A DNA stretch of 30,622 nucleotides from Didymodactylos carnosus (GCA_905250885.1 CAJNOQ010001533.1:1-30622), one strand, 5' to 3'; shown: positions 1 to 11,183, numbered from the stretch's first letter. Notes: generated from the sequence alone by a model not told the origin. Translations and numbers: made by a program.

Positions 1-5
1 AATTA

Positions 6-116
6 TGGCAAATGTCGTAGGGGTACTGGCGAATGTCAATCTGGCGGATGTCGTGTGGACATTCGCCAGTCGCCAATATGGCGAATGTCTATTGGCGAAA
101 GTTGAATTGGCGAAAC
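6..116. repeat. Short palindromic array of TGGCGAATGTC motifs
   Basis: Seven or more copies of a TTGGCGAA/TGGCGAATGTC motif occur within 110 bp. Direct copies are at 6-16, 27-37, 42-52, 79-89, 92-100 and 107-116; inverted copies are at 58-68 and 70-78. The mix of orientations gives several small hairpins. The array is cut by the left edge of the window, so its full extent is unknown. It ends near the string ACTTTACCCTC, which loosely resembles the ends of the phased elements at 11.5 and 13.7 kb, but the resemblance is weak. Confidence 0.7.
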
Positions 117-2400
117 GCGACTTTACCCTCTAAGAAAATGCTCGATGTTCTGATGCAGGCTCTCTTAAGACGTTTTTGCTTACTTTCACTATGTTAAAAA
201 CTAAAAGAGAATAAATTAAACGACTAAACACTGGAAACGAGAATCTGATAATTTTCAGTAACCTAGAATAGAACATATGTGGTAAGACTATTGAACATTT
301 TCTATATATCGAATGAGATGTACTTACCACGGTTAACAGTAGATGATTAAACGAAAAAGTCAAACAATCTAGTTAAAAACGAATGGATAACAAATTTCAA
401 AAGATCTATATAGAGATAAAATCATTATTTATATTTTGAAAATGTAGCACTATTACCACTTACTAGTGTTATCGCCAAAGTTACTAGTATTGTAGCAGAC
501 TAACAGGGATAATACAGAAACCAAAATCAGTTATGAACAAATCTGCAAATATAATGAAACGTTTATCCTGCATACATTCTATGAATTATGCAATCAAGTG
601 TAATACTTTCAAAGTAAGAAAATAGAATAAAATCAAATCAATGAAACTGAAAATGGAATATTAAAAACTAATGAAACAAACAAATGGTAAAAAAGAAATG
701 AATGAAATCAATCTGAAAATCACTAACAGCTTAATTTTTATTGTTAATTAAATTCACTTACAAAAGAATCAGTATCGTTGAGGCTTTTAACAACCTCGAT
801 ATACTCCATCGATGGAGGTATGAATCATTGAAAATGGAACCACACATGCCAATCTTTCCTCGTTAGTAGAGTACAAGAATTGTTAAACGAATTAAATGAA
901 CGTTGATTATTCACGGGAAGTGTACGATAATTACGAAGTGATTGATCAGTCTCTCGCGTTTCGGTGCTCTGAGTAGCGGAAAGCACACGAAACGGGAGAT
1001 TTCCGTGTAGTTGTTCAGTGACAAAAACGGTTGAAATGGGTTTAAGCATTTGCAACTGATAGCGAACCCTAAATGGGTATAAGTGACTAAGGAACGATAC
1101 AAAAAACGGTGGAAAAAACGTTTTTTGGTCGGCTCTCGTACGTATCAGAAAACGTATTTGGAGAGGTTTTTTCGGTAATGAATAAATGCGGACAAGGGTT
1201 CGTGAGTGGTTGCACTCTCTTAAACGTTTTTTTCGTTCTTTACGCTACTTTTTTTTTTACAGTGTATCAAAATCCTTCATTAAAGACGAAAGAGAGATCG
1301 ATTTTTCCAGCAAATGTCTTGGGTGGACGGTGAACAATGCTGATTCGGCAGCTGTGGTCGTCTATCTATTCTCTTACATTTTGTACACGTTGCATACAAA
1401 ACTAGTTTAAATCATATTACCCTTCCCTGGTCAAAAAAATCATTTTCTTACAGAACATGCATAAACTCTATCCACAAAAGACGGATAAACGATTAGTGTA
1501 ACTGATCATCGGATATCTCGAGATGTGGCCGAATTTTCAAACACAGTGGTAAGGGTGCGGGAGGGTGAAGGTGAGATTAGCACCCATTACCTATAGATTG
1601 CACTTCAGCAACGAAGATCATCAGATTGCAAAGATTCTCAATGATTCGAAACTAATTAAATCACAAGATCCAGAATCATCATGTCACACAATTTCTCGTA
1701 TGATGACAACATCCAGTCGCAGTGGTGAGATCAGAGGGTGAGCTCTAGAATAATCCCACGATCATGATTTCATCTCCATTACCAGCAGAATCTTCAGGTG
1801 GAACGAAGAATGCGAGAACTGAAGAAAGATGAAGCCGAAAGTACGGATGCATCGCCGGAGCTAGTTTTAATTGTCTTTTTACGAAAATATCCTTGTTTCG
1901 GTAGTGATGGATGGGATTGACTGGACTCAGTGCTCGTGATTATGCTATGATCCAGATACTGATAAGGATAAGCTGATGAAAGAGAAGTAACTCACTTGTC
2001 CTATGGCGGAACATGATGATTGAAATGTGTGAATGTGAACTGACCTTTTGATACCTATCTCTCTCTTACCATCAGCGGGGGTGATGCCGGTCTCTAATGG
2101 AAGTATTCTGATTATAGTTATCTATGTGTACGTGATGCAATGCGATCCCGAAGAACGACGAACAATTTATTCTCGACATTCTTCTGAATGAATAGGTGTA
2201 AAAGAATGCATTTACAATCAGTGAGAGAAATTCCATAGTTCTCCGATCGAACACAATAAAAGCTCCATTTCTTCTCATTTCCACGATCGAGGATGATAGG
2301 GACAATCCAATCACTGCACCACTGTCTCTTACTTAACCCATGGCAGGCGCCGCGCGTCAGGCAGCAACTGCCTCTCACTACAAGATCGCCGTCAGCAACG
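117..2400. other. No gene recognised
   Basis: AT-rich DNA with only short, overlapping ORFs on both strands, none longer than 86 codons and none with a recognisable domain. A GGGAGGGTGAAGGTGAG stretch at 1559-1575 is one of several GGGTGA-type tracts in the window. I see no RNA gene here. Confidence 0.6.
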
Positions 2401-2479
2401 AATCTTGATTGTACGTAGCCGCCCTATCCTGGTCTTGCAAGATTCTTTCTCTCCTCCTCCAGCTCTAAATATCTCTGCT

Positions 2480-5400
2480 CGACATTTGGAAGGTCGTTAT
2501 TGCTTCGTCGCTCAAAATTGAAGAATTGCTCCACGAAAGGGCAATCTCCTTGAAGCATTGTCGAGTTGAATAGAAGAATCATTCTTTCCTTGCAAGATGG
2601 CATGATTTGCCCTTCAGTGCTGATTATTTGCTCAGACTCTTGGATATTTTGTCTGTTGATCTGTACACCTCTGTCTCTCTTCCACAGTTCAAGACACGAC
2701 TGCAGAAGGCGCTCTCTTACTCTGACACTCACCACCTCAATAGGCATATGGTAGGATGCGGGTGCCATGAAAGGGGTGACCAGTCCCGCAACTCAAAGGG
2801 GTATATGGGATGGTGCGGGTGCCACGAAATCTTGATTCCACTCTGCTACCCTCAAGGAGTCTTTTGCCCAGATCAGAAAAATCTTAACTCGAACCAAACT
2901 TTCTATCTGGATGATAACAGAAATGGTCAGAGATGACAGTGAAACACGAATTGGACACAAAATAAAATTTAATCCTGATGAGTGAATGAGTATGGCGCCA
3001 CGAAATGTTAATCCCTTGTTGTCAAACTGTCCTGTTCTTGTTGAATTTCTTTGAATTTTCGTCAACTGCCTTTAAAATCTCCCTATTTCTCTGTTCCCCT
3101 GTGCGAAGCTGAATCTGGTTGTTCTTGATATGTCGTTCAAAATTGAAGAATTCCTCCACAAAATGGCAATCTTCTTCTCAGATTTGAAGAGTTGAACAGC
3201 AAAATCAATCTTTCGTTGCCGATTGAACTGATTGAGAGCTCAGGTCTCATTATTTACTCTGCCTCTTCGATAATATGTCTGTTCATCTCTCCCTTGGTTC
3301 CACTGCGGCCTGTGGTCGGCCTTCGGCCTACCTCGAATTCCTCCATTCTCTCATTCCGCCTCACTATGGCTGCTGCTGTCCAAGGCACGAATCCACAAAG
3401 CGTTCTCTCTTCATGCGGGTGCTCTCTCACTCTGACACACTCACAACCTCAATGGGTATATGGGATGGTGCGGATGCCACGAGACCTTGATTGCACTCAC
3501 CTAGTCGATCGAAGTTTTTTGCCTTGATCAAAAAAAGTTTTAACTAATCCGAAGTTTTCTATCTAGATGATAAGAGAAACGCTCAGAGATGACAGTCAAG
3601 TACGAATTGGAGACACAAAAAAATATATCCTGATGCGTGAAAGGGTATGGTGCCATGAAATATTGATCCCTTGTTGTACAACTTTCCAGTTCTTGTCGAA
3701 TTTCTTTGATTTGTCGTCGACATCCTCTGAAATCTGTCTGCTTCTCCCTTTCTCTGTGTGAAAGTTGACTGTGGTCGTTCTCAGTTCGTCGTTCAAATGG
3801 CAATCTCGTTGAAGAATTCTCGAGTTGACTAGAAGAATCATTCTTCTCTTGCAAGATGACATGATTTGTCCTTCAGTGGTGATCATTTGCTCAGACTCTT
3901 GAATATTTTGTCTGTTCATCTGTACCTCCGTGTCTCTCTTCCACAGTCCAAGACACGAATTCAGAAGGCGTTCTCTCCTAATGCTGGTGCTCTCTCACTC
4001 TGACGCTCATTATCTCAATAGGCATATAGCACGGTGCGAGTGCCACGAAATCTTGATGTAGCTTCCTTTCGATGTCCTGTTCGTGACTCGTTTCTGTCAT
4101 TTGCGATCAACTTCCTCTTCATTGTCTCGCTCGGCCGTTATTTCGCAAATTCAAGAATTCCTCGACAAAACTGCAATCTCTTTGGAAAATTCAAGTGAAT
4201 AATCCTCCTTTCGATAATTCAGCCGTCAGTTCTCAGCATTTGCTCAGACTCTTTGCTCTCTTGTCTATTCATCTCTTCATCTCTGTCTCTCAAGTTCACT
4301 CTTTCACTATGCCTGCTGTTTCTCTCTCCGTTCTATCCAAGACACAACTGCAGAAGGCGTTCTCTCTTCATGCGGGTGCTCTCTCACTCTGACACTCACT
4401 ACCTCAATAGGCATATGGTAGGGTGCGGGTGCCACAAAAGGAGTGACCAGTCCCCCAGCTCACAGAGGTATATGGCATGGTGCGGGTGCCACGAAATCTT
4501 GATTGCAATCGCCTAAATTTACTCGCAAGAAGTGTTTTGCCTTGATCAAATAGTCTCAACTCAGCCAAAATTTGATATCCAGCTGATAATAGAAAAGCTC
4601 ATAGATGCCATTCGAATAGGAATTGTAGACACAAAAAATATAAATCCTGATGCGTGAAAGGGTATGGTGGGTGTACCCGTGAATATTAGCTCAGTGAATC
4701 TGTCTCTGTTTCTCGCTTTTTCTCTGTTCTCGAACGTTGACTCTGGTCGTTGTTGACTCGAGGTTCAAAATGGAATAAGTCCTCCACAAAATGGCAATCT
4801 CCTAGAAAAATTGTCGAGTTGAAGAGAAGAATCATTCTTTCCTTGCCTGATACATAGTTTGCCACTCAGTTCTGGTCATTTGCTCAGACTCTTTGCCGTG
4901 TTGTCTGTTCATCTCAGAGGGTGTGTGAGGGTGAGGGTGAGCGTAAGCGTGAGTTAGAATTTTCGAGTAAAAGAACTCAAAATTGAACAACCATATCGTC
5001 GGTCCACGGATAAACATGTTCGCTGATGAACGGAACCACAAGAAATATGTCTCAATAAGTACGAAAGACTCGCCAAGAAAGATCACAAAATTAGAGCAGG
5101 AATCGAGCCTACATTTTTCGATAACTGGCCAGATACTCTACCTATGAACTATCCCAATTTCTCTCTATCTTCTCCTCTAGTCGCAGAAGAGAAGAAGATT
5201 ATTCAATTGCACTGCTGCTACTTGCTTAGGTGCAATTCCCAAAAACGAAAAAAAATCATGATTCTCATTCCCAAACAACAGAACAAGATGACCCGAACAC
5301 GGTGTACTACTCAACTGTATGTTTCCAAAACAACACAAAGCTTTTCTTTTATCGGAAACTTGTGTGAGTAATGACTCATTCTCATGCGCATCTGAGTACT

Positions 5401-5950
5401 CCAGTCATTGATGATCAATCACTCTCTCGCAATAGGCATACGGCACGGTGCGGATGCCACGAAATCTTGATTCAGCATTCTGTCAATGTCCTGTTCTTCA
5501 CTCGTTTCTGTCAACTTTCTCTTCATTCTCTCTCTCGGCCGCTGTTTCGCAAATTGAAGAAGTCCTCGCCAAATTGGTAATCTCTTTGGAAAATTGAAGT
5601 GAATCATTATTCTTTCCATGAAAAATGACTTGATTTAGCCGTCGTTCTCAGCATTTGCTCAGGCTCTTTGCTGTCTTGTCTATTCATCTCTTCATCTCTA
5701 TCTCTCGTTCTCAGCTCCACTGCGCCCTTTGGTCGGTCTTCGGCCTCCCGCAAGAATTCACTCTTTTACTATGCATGCTGTATCTCTGTCTATCCGTCAG
5801 TCCAAGACACAACTCCAGAAGACGTTCTCTCTTCATGCGGGTGCTCTATCACTCTGATACTCACTACCTCAATGGGCATATGGCATAGTGCGGGTGCCAC
5901 GAAATCTTGATCCAGCGTTCTATCACTGTTCTGTTCCTGTGGAATTTCCC
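2480..5950 (+). repeat. Degenerate tandem array, units of about 620-650 bp, forward arm
   Basis: The same ordered blocks recur. First comes TTCAAAATTGAAGAATT with CTCCACAAAATGGCAATC (near 2512, 3138, 3790, 4146, 4766 and 5550). Next is TTTGCTCAGACTCTT, then GTCTGTTCATCT, then GGTCGGCCTTCGGCC (3312, 5729). GCGTTCTCTCTTCATGCGGG and ACCTCAATAGGCATATGG follow, and then GGTGCGGGTGCCACGAAATC (2816, 4479, 5889). ATCCTGATGCGTGAAAGGGT closes the unit (near 2975, 3631, 4647). Spacing between equivalent blocks is about 620-650 bp, with one short unit (about 355 bp) and one long one (about 785 bp). Read on the minus strand, several units encode related peptides around FVEEFFNFE, but stops and indels break all of them. 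It behaves as a satellite-like or element-derived array, not a gene. Confidence 0.85.
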
Positions 5951-7489
5951 TCTGTATTCGACCCAACTATGATTCTGGTGGTTGCGCTACTCGAATCATT
6001 CATTTCAGCTTATAAGTATTCAGCACAGTGTCCATCACTCTGATTTGGCAAGAAACCATCAGTCTTGCTATCAGGAACCATTCATTTCGACCTCCAATTG
6101 ATGGCAGGCTCACATTCAGAGACATATCCCCTGTTGTCATTCGAACAAAGCGTGTGAATTTATTGCATTGACTGTGTACAAAATCCTCTCATCAGCGAAA
6201 TCGAAAGTGCGTGTTGTTCCGGAAAGATCGCAGAACGATCTTCCTAACAGCAGCAAATACATGAGACAGGAGACGATGGCTGTGACAAGCATCGATATCC
6301 TTCAGTTGGCTGATTCAGAGGTCGTATTCTGGATCGAATCCAATGTATTATTCTTTGACTTGGCTCGTTCAGGATACGATGCGCTATTGTCTCGAATACA
6401 TATTTATCTCCGATTTTGTGTTTGAATGCGAATGTGGTACGAAGTTATTCCGATCGCAGTTAGTTGATCGATGAATCAGACGAGGTAGTTTCCTGCACTT
6501 AGATGAATTAAGCGAGTGAAAATGCTTCAACTCCGGACGCAACTGGCTTCGTGAACGACTCGAAGCGTACCTAATTTGTGTTTCACACTTACATGGATGG
6601 ATATCACTTTTTAACGAGTCTTGGCTGTTTTAATCGGCAACAGACTGAAGAATGTAGAAGACTTGGGGCAGAGACAAAAATATTAGTTATCCAGCAAATG
6701 TGGACAAGTTTTGCGCTAGAAATAATCCTGTCGCAAAAGAGGTAGAACCAGAGTATTGATTCTGTGTATTCGTCTGAGTTTTTCTCTAGAAGATGATCAG
6801 CTAGATAGATCATCCTTTCCAGAAAGTGAGTTCTGAGAAGATGATGAATTTATTTCAAACTCTTGAAGGAAGGATGGGTGTGAACAAAAGAAAGAACTGG
6901 AAAGAAACCTTTCTTGAATGTCAATGTCTTTTTTCTTTTCGATGGTTGTTAAAACTATGCCTTTCCTAACAGTGAACAACGAGAACAACTGCAGACGGGT
7001 CTTCCTTGAGATTTGATACAAGTACCAGTGTCAACTGCATTTTTATAGCAGCAAGCAGCGCTACATAAGGCTTTCGCAACTTCACTTCAACCCCAACTAT
7101 TCATTCTTGCGGATGCTGGCAAAAGATCAGGAACCTTTCTGGTATCAGTGCATCTATTGGACTAGCATCAATGACAACCGAGCATAACCGCAATAATAAA
7201 ATAAAATACTTGATCATCTTCCAAGTTATCGATTCCGAAGTTACGAAATCAAATGTACACTTCACGAAGTCTTCTTTCAAGAAAATTCTTTTGATATTCC
7301 ATGTTACGTGTTGAATCGATCTTCACTATTAAAATCTATACTCCCCTGATGATGAATGGATTAAGTTCCATCCGAAACGATCGTCGTCCGTAGCTTGGAT
7401 TCTCAACTGCCTATATGAACTCACCCCATCCTCACCCTCAACGCGAGAAATAGAAATCAGAAGGACAGGGGTCGAGAGCAGGACAGTTA
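5950..7489. other. Unique spacer between the two repeat arms, no gene recognised
   Basis: None of the array blocks occur here. The longest ORF (6168-6425, plus, 85 codons) has no family I recognise. CTCACCCCATCCTCACCCTC near 7420-7440 is a degenerate TGAGGG-type tract on the minus strand, directly at the edge where the inverted arm begins. Confidence 0.55.
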
Positions 7490-8027
7490 TAGAGCAAGGA
7501 ATCAAGATTTCGTAGCACCCGCACTATGCCATATGCCTATTGAGGTGGTGAGTGTCAGATTAAGAGAGCACCCGCATTAAGAGAGAACGCCTTCTTCAAT
7601 TGTGTCTTGGAGAGAACGGGGAGAGATACGGTAGGCATAGTGAGGTGAGTGAGAGAATGAAGGAAGTCGAGGGAGGCCGAAGGCCGACCAAAGGGCACAG
7701 TGGAACGATGGAAGAGAGACAGGGATGCACAGATGAACAGACAAAATATCCAAAAATCGTCGCAAATGCTGAGAACTGACCGCTCGATCAGGTCACTTAG
7801 CAGGAGAATAATGATTATTCGGTTTAACTCGTCCACTGTTCAAAGAGATCGCCATTTTGTGAAGGTAGTCTTCAATTTTGAGTGACGAATCAACAACGAT
7901 CAGAGTCAACGTTCGACTACAGAGGAAAAGCAAGCAACAGAGGCAGATTCACTTAATTAACATTCATGAGTACCCGCACCATACCTTCCAGTGATCAGGA
8001 TTTTTTTCTCAAATTCATGCTTCGCTG

Positions 8028-8105
8028 TCATCTCTGACCGCTTCTCTTATCATCCAGATGCAAAATTTCGGTTGAGTTGACATTTTTTTGGATCAAGGCG
8101 AAAGA
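8028..8105. repeat. 78-bp exact direct repeat, copy 1
   Basis: Identical over 78 bp to 8703-8780, offset by 675 bp. It starts TCATCTCTGACCGCTTC and ends GGATCAAGGCGAAAGA. Everything around it in the array is only moderately similar, so this block was duplicated or homogenised more recently than its surroundings. Confidence 0.9.
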
Positions 8106-8702
8106 TTGCTTGAAATTAGGCGAGTGCAATGAAGATTTCGTGGCACCCGCACCATACCCCTGTGCCCCCGTGAGCTGCGGGACTGGTCACTTCTTTCGGG
8201 GCACCAGCATTTAGAGAGACCGCCTTCTGGTGTTGTGTTTTCGACAGAACAGAGAGAGATACAGCAGGATTAGTGAGACAGAGTGAGAGAATGATGGAAT
8301 TTTCGAAGGAGGCCGAAGGCCGACCAAAGGACGCAGTGGAACCAAAGGAGAGAGGAACAGACAAACTACCGAGGATTAACACTAAATATTGAGAACTGAG
8401 CGTTCAATCAGTTCAGTTGGCAACGAAAGATTGATTTTGCTGTTTAACTCGACAATTCTTCAAGGAGATTGCCATTTCGTGGAGGAATTCTTCAATTTTG
8501 AACCACGAATGAACACCAACCAAATTCAGCCTTCGCACAGGGGAACAGAGAAATAGAGAGATTTAAAATGTAGTTGATGAGAAATCAAGGAAAATCGACA
8601 AGAACAGGACAGTCGTACAGCAAAAGTTCAACATTTCGTGGCACCACATCTTTTTTCTCATCACAATTTTATTTTTTTCTGTCTCCAATTCGTGTCCCAC
8701 TC

Positions 8703-8780
8703 TCATCTCTGACCGCTTCTCTTATCATCCAGATGCAAAATTTCGGTTGAGTTGACATTTTTTTGGATCAAGGCGAAAGA
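8703..8780. repeat. 78-bp exact direct repeat, copy 2
   Basis: Second copy of the 78-bp block at 8028-8105. It marks the right-hand end of the recognisable repeat array; beyond it the sequence becomes unrelated. Confidence 0.9.
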
Positions 8781-8790
8781 CTTCTTTTTT

Positions 8791-9530
8791 TCAAATGTAC
8801 CCAAGTTCACCTTTGTCTGAGTCTGTGGTCGAAATTTTTTTTTCTTGCAGGATTGGGTGTGGTATGCTGAGAAAATAAAAAGGCAATTTGTTTGAGGTCG
8901 ATCGGATCATATTCACCGATGATATAGAGGAAATACTCGTTTGCGGGTACATTGGGGTCATGTGTTGTGTCTCCGAGAATTTGTTCGTTGTTTTTGCTGT
9001 TTTTTTGGGAAGTACTTGGACACGATAAGAGTCGGAGTGTTGGAGTTGATTAGGGTGTGCCGTTGTCGCTGGAGTTGTCTTTCGGTCGGGATGCTTGAAA
9101 GTTTTATGTGCGGTGGGCCAGATTGTGGTTTCTTCGTTGGTGCTTTTCTACGTTTTGTATTAGGTTTTGACGATATGTCGTCTTCTGTCGGTCTTGAGCG
9201 ATTTCGGAAGGGTCAGCTGGTCGAATATTGTCGACTATTTCTTGTTTGTGTATGGTCTTGTTGCACATTCTGTGCCGGGTGCTTTTCAATGAAGGAATGG
9301 AGATGTTCGTCGTCATGACGGATTTGCAATCTGTTATGAACTGTTGTGTAGGCAGGAGTGACACGGGTATTGGTTGCGTACACTGAAGGCAGGGTAGAAC
9401 CGATTGTGAGACTGTTTTCGACTTTTAGTGTTATGGTACGTCACACTGTGAGGATTGAGCTCATATTGGTAGAAGCTTCGACGTGATGGCGATCTGTTTC
9501 CCATGGATAGGTAGGTTTTGCTATTTAATC
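8791..9530. other. No gene recognised; G/T-rich stretch with open frames on both strands
   Basis: From 8940 to 9360 the composition shifts to G/T-rich on the plus strand. This leaves a 125-codon plus-strand frame (8941-9318, non-ATG or weak start, Cys/Phe-rich) and an 86-codon minus-strand frame (9104-9364, Gln/Arg/Asn-rich). The minus-strand frame looks more protein-like, but neither shows a domain I know. An unrecognised gene or an old transposon ORF remains possible. Confidence 0.35.
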
Positions 9531-9600
9531 TACATGATACTCATGACTAGGTGATGTAGTGATAGTTCTAATCGTACCCGACGATGTCTCCTTGCCACAG

Positions 9601-9623
9601 TCGAAACCGGTCGAGGTATGCTT
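9601..9623 (+). repeat. TCGAAACCGGTCGNGGTATGCTT, copy 1
   Basis: A 23-bp block repeated with one mismatch at 9772-9794. It contains CGAAAC followed by GGTC, the arrangement found at the 3' half of minimal-stem-III hammerhead ribozymes. The sequence before it (from about 9590) lacks a clean CTGATGA box, so this copy looks decayed. Confidence 0.7.
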
Positions 9624-9771
9624 GACTAAATTGTACTACTCGTTTCATTATTCTACACTCTGTTCAAAAAGCTTTCCTGTAGCAGTGGATTAATAGATGA
9701 TAATTGAATTTGATTCTAACTAGGATTAGACTAAATTGTCTTAAGCCCCTTGGGAGGAACCTTGGGCAAGG

Positions 9772-9830
9772 TCGAAACCGGTCGTGGTATGCTTATCTGA
9801 TGAGTCCCTTGAGAAAGGATGAAAAGCCGT
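9772..9830 (+). ncRNA. Hammerhead-ribozyme-like motif, probably decayed
   Basis: CTGATGAG at 9797-9804 is the conserved first core box of hammerhead ribozymes and GAAA at 9821-9824 the second. Between them GTCC and GGAT can pair as stem II. Just upstream, TCGAAACCGGTC (9772-9783) resembles the 3' core and cleavage triplet of another hammerhead unit. A convincing stem III and cleavage site after 9824 are missing. The arrangement could be a junction between two tandem units, of the sort carried by Penelope-like retroelements and retrozymes. I treat it as a remnant; it may be chance similarity. Confidence 0.35.
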
Positions 9831-10069
9831 GTCGATCCTCTGAACTCTAAAAAGCTTTAATTGTATCCTGACAATTTCATTATCGTGGATAGGAGTTCTG
9901 TTTTGCTGCTTCGGATGATTCTTAAAACAGAGGACTTAGCTTCGATGCTATCGTACAGCAAGAGGACATTTCAATCTAGTGTATCTAGAATTCACTATTG
10001 TCCTGAACATCATACGCAAAAAAGAACTTATGTTCGAATATGCAGTCAATTACTTTTGACTGGAGAGAG

Positions 10070-10140
10070 AATGGGATAGTTTAATGGTAGAATATCCGAC
10101 CGGTTATCGGAAGATACAGGTTCGATTCCTGTTCTAATTT
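10070..10140 (+). tRNA. tRNA-like sequence, anticodon loop reads GGT (Thr) if real
   Basis: A cloverleaf can be drawn. The acceptor AATGGGA pairs with TCTAATT, with one mismatch and one G-U. The D arm contains GGTAG, and the anticodon stem TCCGA/TCGGA (10095-10099 with 10107-10111) is perfect. The variable loop is 4 nt. The T stem ACAGG/CCTGT (10116-10132) is perfect, with loop TTCGATT, and the B box GGTTCGATTCC is canonical. The seven-base anticodon loop CCGGTTA lacks the near-invariant T at position 33 and the acceptor is imperfect. It may therefore be a pseudogene, an organelle-derived copy or a tRNA-derived repeat head. Confidence 0.5.
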
Positions 10141-11020
10141 TGTGATCTTTCTTGATAAGTCTTTCGTGCTTATTAAGACATATTCATGTGGATACGTTCG
10201 CTCTGTTATGTATGGAAAGTCCGTGGACAAGTGAAACGATTGCTAATGTTGGATCTCTTCTAACATTTATATCTAACTCACCCTCACCCCTGCATATGAT
10301 TGAGCGTGCTTCGCACATAACTCAATTCAAGCTGGCAGCCAACTTCAAGAACAATTAGCCATCCTCAACAGCAATGATCTATCCATCCCAATACAATGGA
10401 AAGCATTTCAGTCCTGCTGTATTAGAGACAGAAATGTCCCTTCTTGTCTTTTTCTTTAGTAATCAATCATGATTCTCTGTTCTTTGTTAAAGTTATCGTT
10501 CAATCTCTGAAGAGCAAAATGCATGTCTATCTTGTTCTAGATATTTGATTGTGTCGTAAACAACTGCACATTGTACTGGAAATTAATGCAAAGAAAGTGC
10601 TAATCAGTTATATTGATTGCTCAATTTATTACGAAGAACAGTGCTGACTGTGGGATACAGATGACTCAAGACGGGTTCGTTCAATTAGAATGTGGTTCTA
10701 CTTCTAGGGGTTTCGTCTTCACAATGATTTCCAGTATCATCTTATTAGATTCATTACGTATTTACTATTCAAATCAAACGTTCTCGACTATTATATAAAG
10801 CATATTATGGATTGACTCATTGAATGGCAGACATCCGTCGACAATACACTCGAAATTACTTGAATGTTCCAGTTATTCCATAATCTTGACCTTAAACAAG
10901 TCAAATTCTTCGGTGAGTGAAGAAAGTATCGATTCATGCCGACGATCTATCAACTCATCACCTTCTCTTGTGATTAGTAACATAATGAACGAGGATTAAC
11001 TTCAACAACGATGACTAACT
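10141..11020. other. No gene recognised
   Basis: AT-rich with short ORFs only (68 and 61 codons, no domain). ACTCACCCTCACCCCTGC at 10275-10292 is another minus-strand GGGTGA-type tract. Confidence 0.55.
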
Positions 11021-11060
11021 GGGATGAAATCGATTGTAGTTGTTATTTGGTATACTCACC
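11021..11060. repeat. 40-bp direct repeat, copy 1
   Basis: Begins GGGATGAAATCGATTGTAG and ends GGTATACTCACC. It matches 11184-11223 with a single mismatch, at an offset of 163 bp, and the flanks share only scraps. Only copy 2 is followed by CTCA, extending it into a CTCACCCTCA tract. Confidence 0.85.
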
Positions 11061-11183
11061 ATGTACTAAATGATCATCTGCTGCTTCTAGAGCTTGATTT
11101 GAGTTGGATTTCCATTAGAAATTCGATTTGAATTGAGTTTCTGTATGCAGATTGTCAATGACTACCTGAGGATTCCCTTAATA

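Larger units (their letters stand above)
7490..8790 (-). repeat. Same repeat unit, inverted arm
   Basis: The blocks of the forward arm reappear as reverse complements and in reversed order: GATTTCGTAGCACCCGCAC (7507), CATATGCCTATTGAGGTGG (7530), GAGAGAACGCCTTCTT (7580), GAGGCCGAAGGCCGACCAAA (7673 and 8308), GCCATTTTGTGAAGGTAGTC (7851) with GCCATTTCGTGGAGGAATTC (8469), and GGTGCGGG-type copies at 8135-8155. The 7851-to-8469 spacing is about 618 bp, matching the forward-arm period. About two units are present. Confidence 0.85.

Noticed and set aside
2480-8790. CRISPR array
   Set aside because: Repeats are hundreds of bases long, degenerate and inverted, with no regular short repeat-spacer pattern; the genome is eukaryotic.
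8941-9318. 125-codon Cys/Phe-rich plus-strand protein
   Set aside because: Composition follows the G/T-rich strand; there is no ATG near the start with good context and no domain. Kept only as an unresolved stretch.
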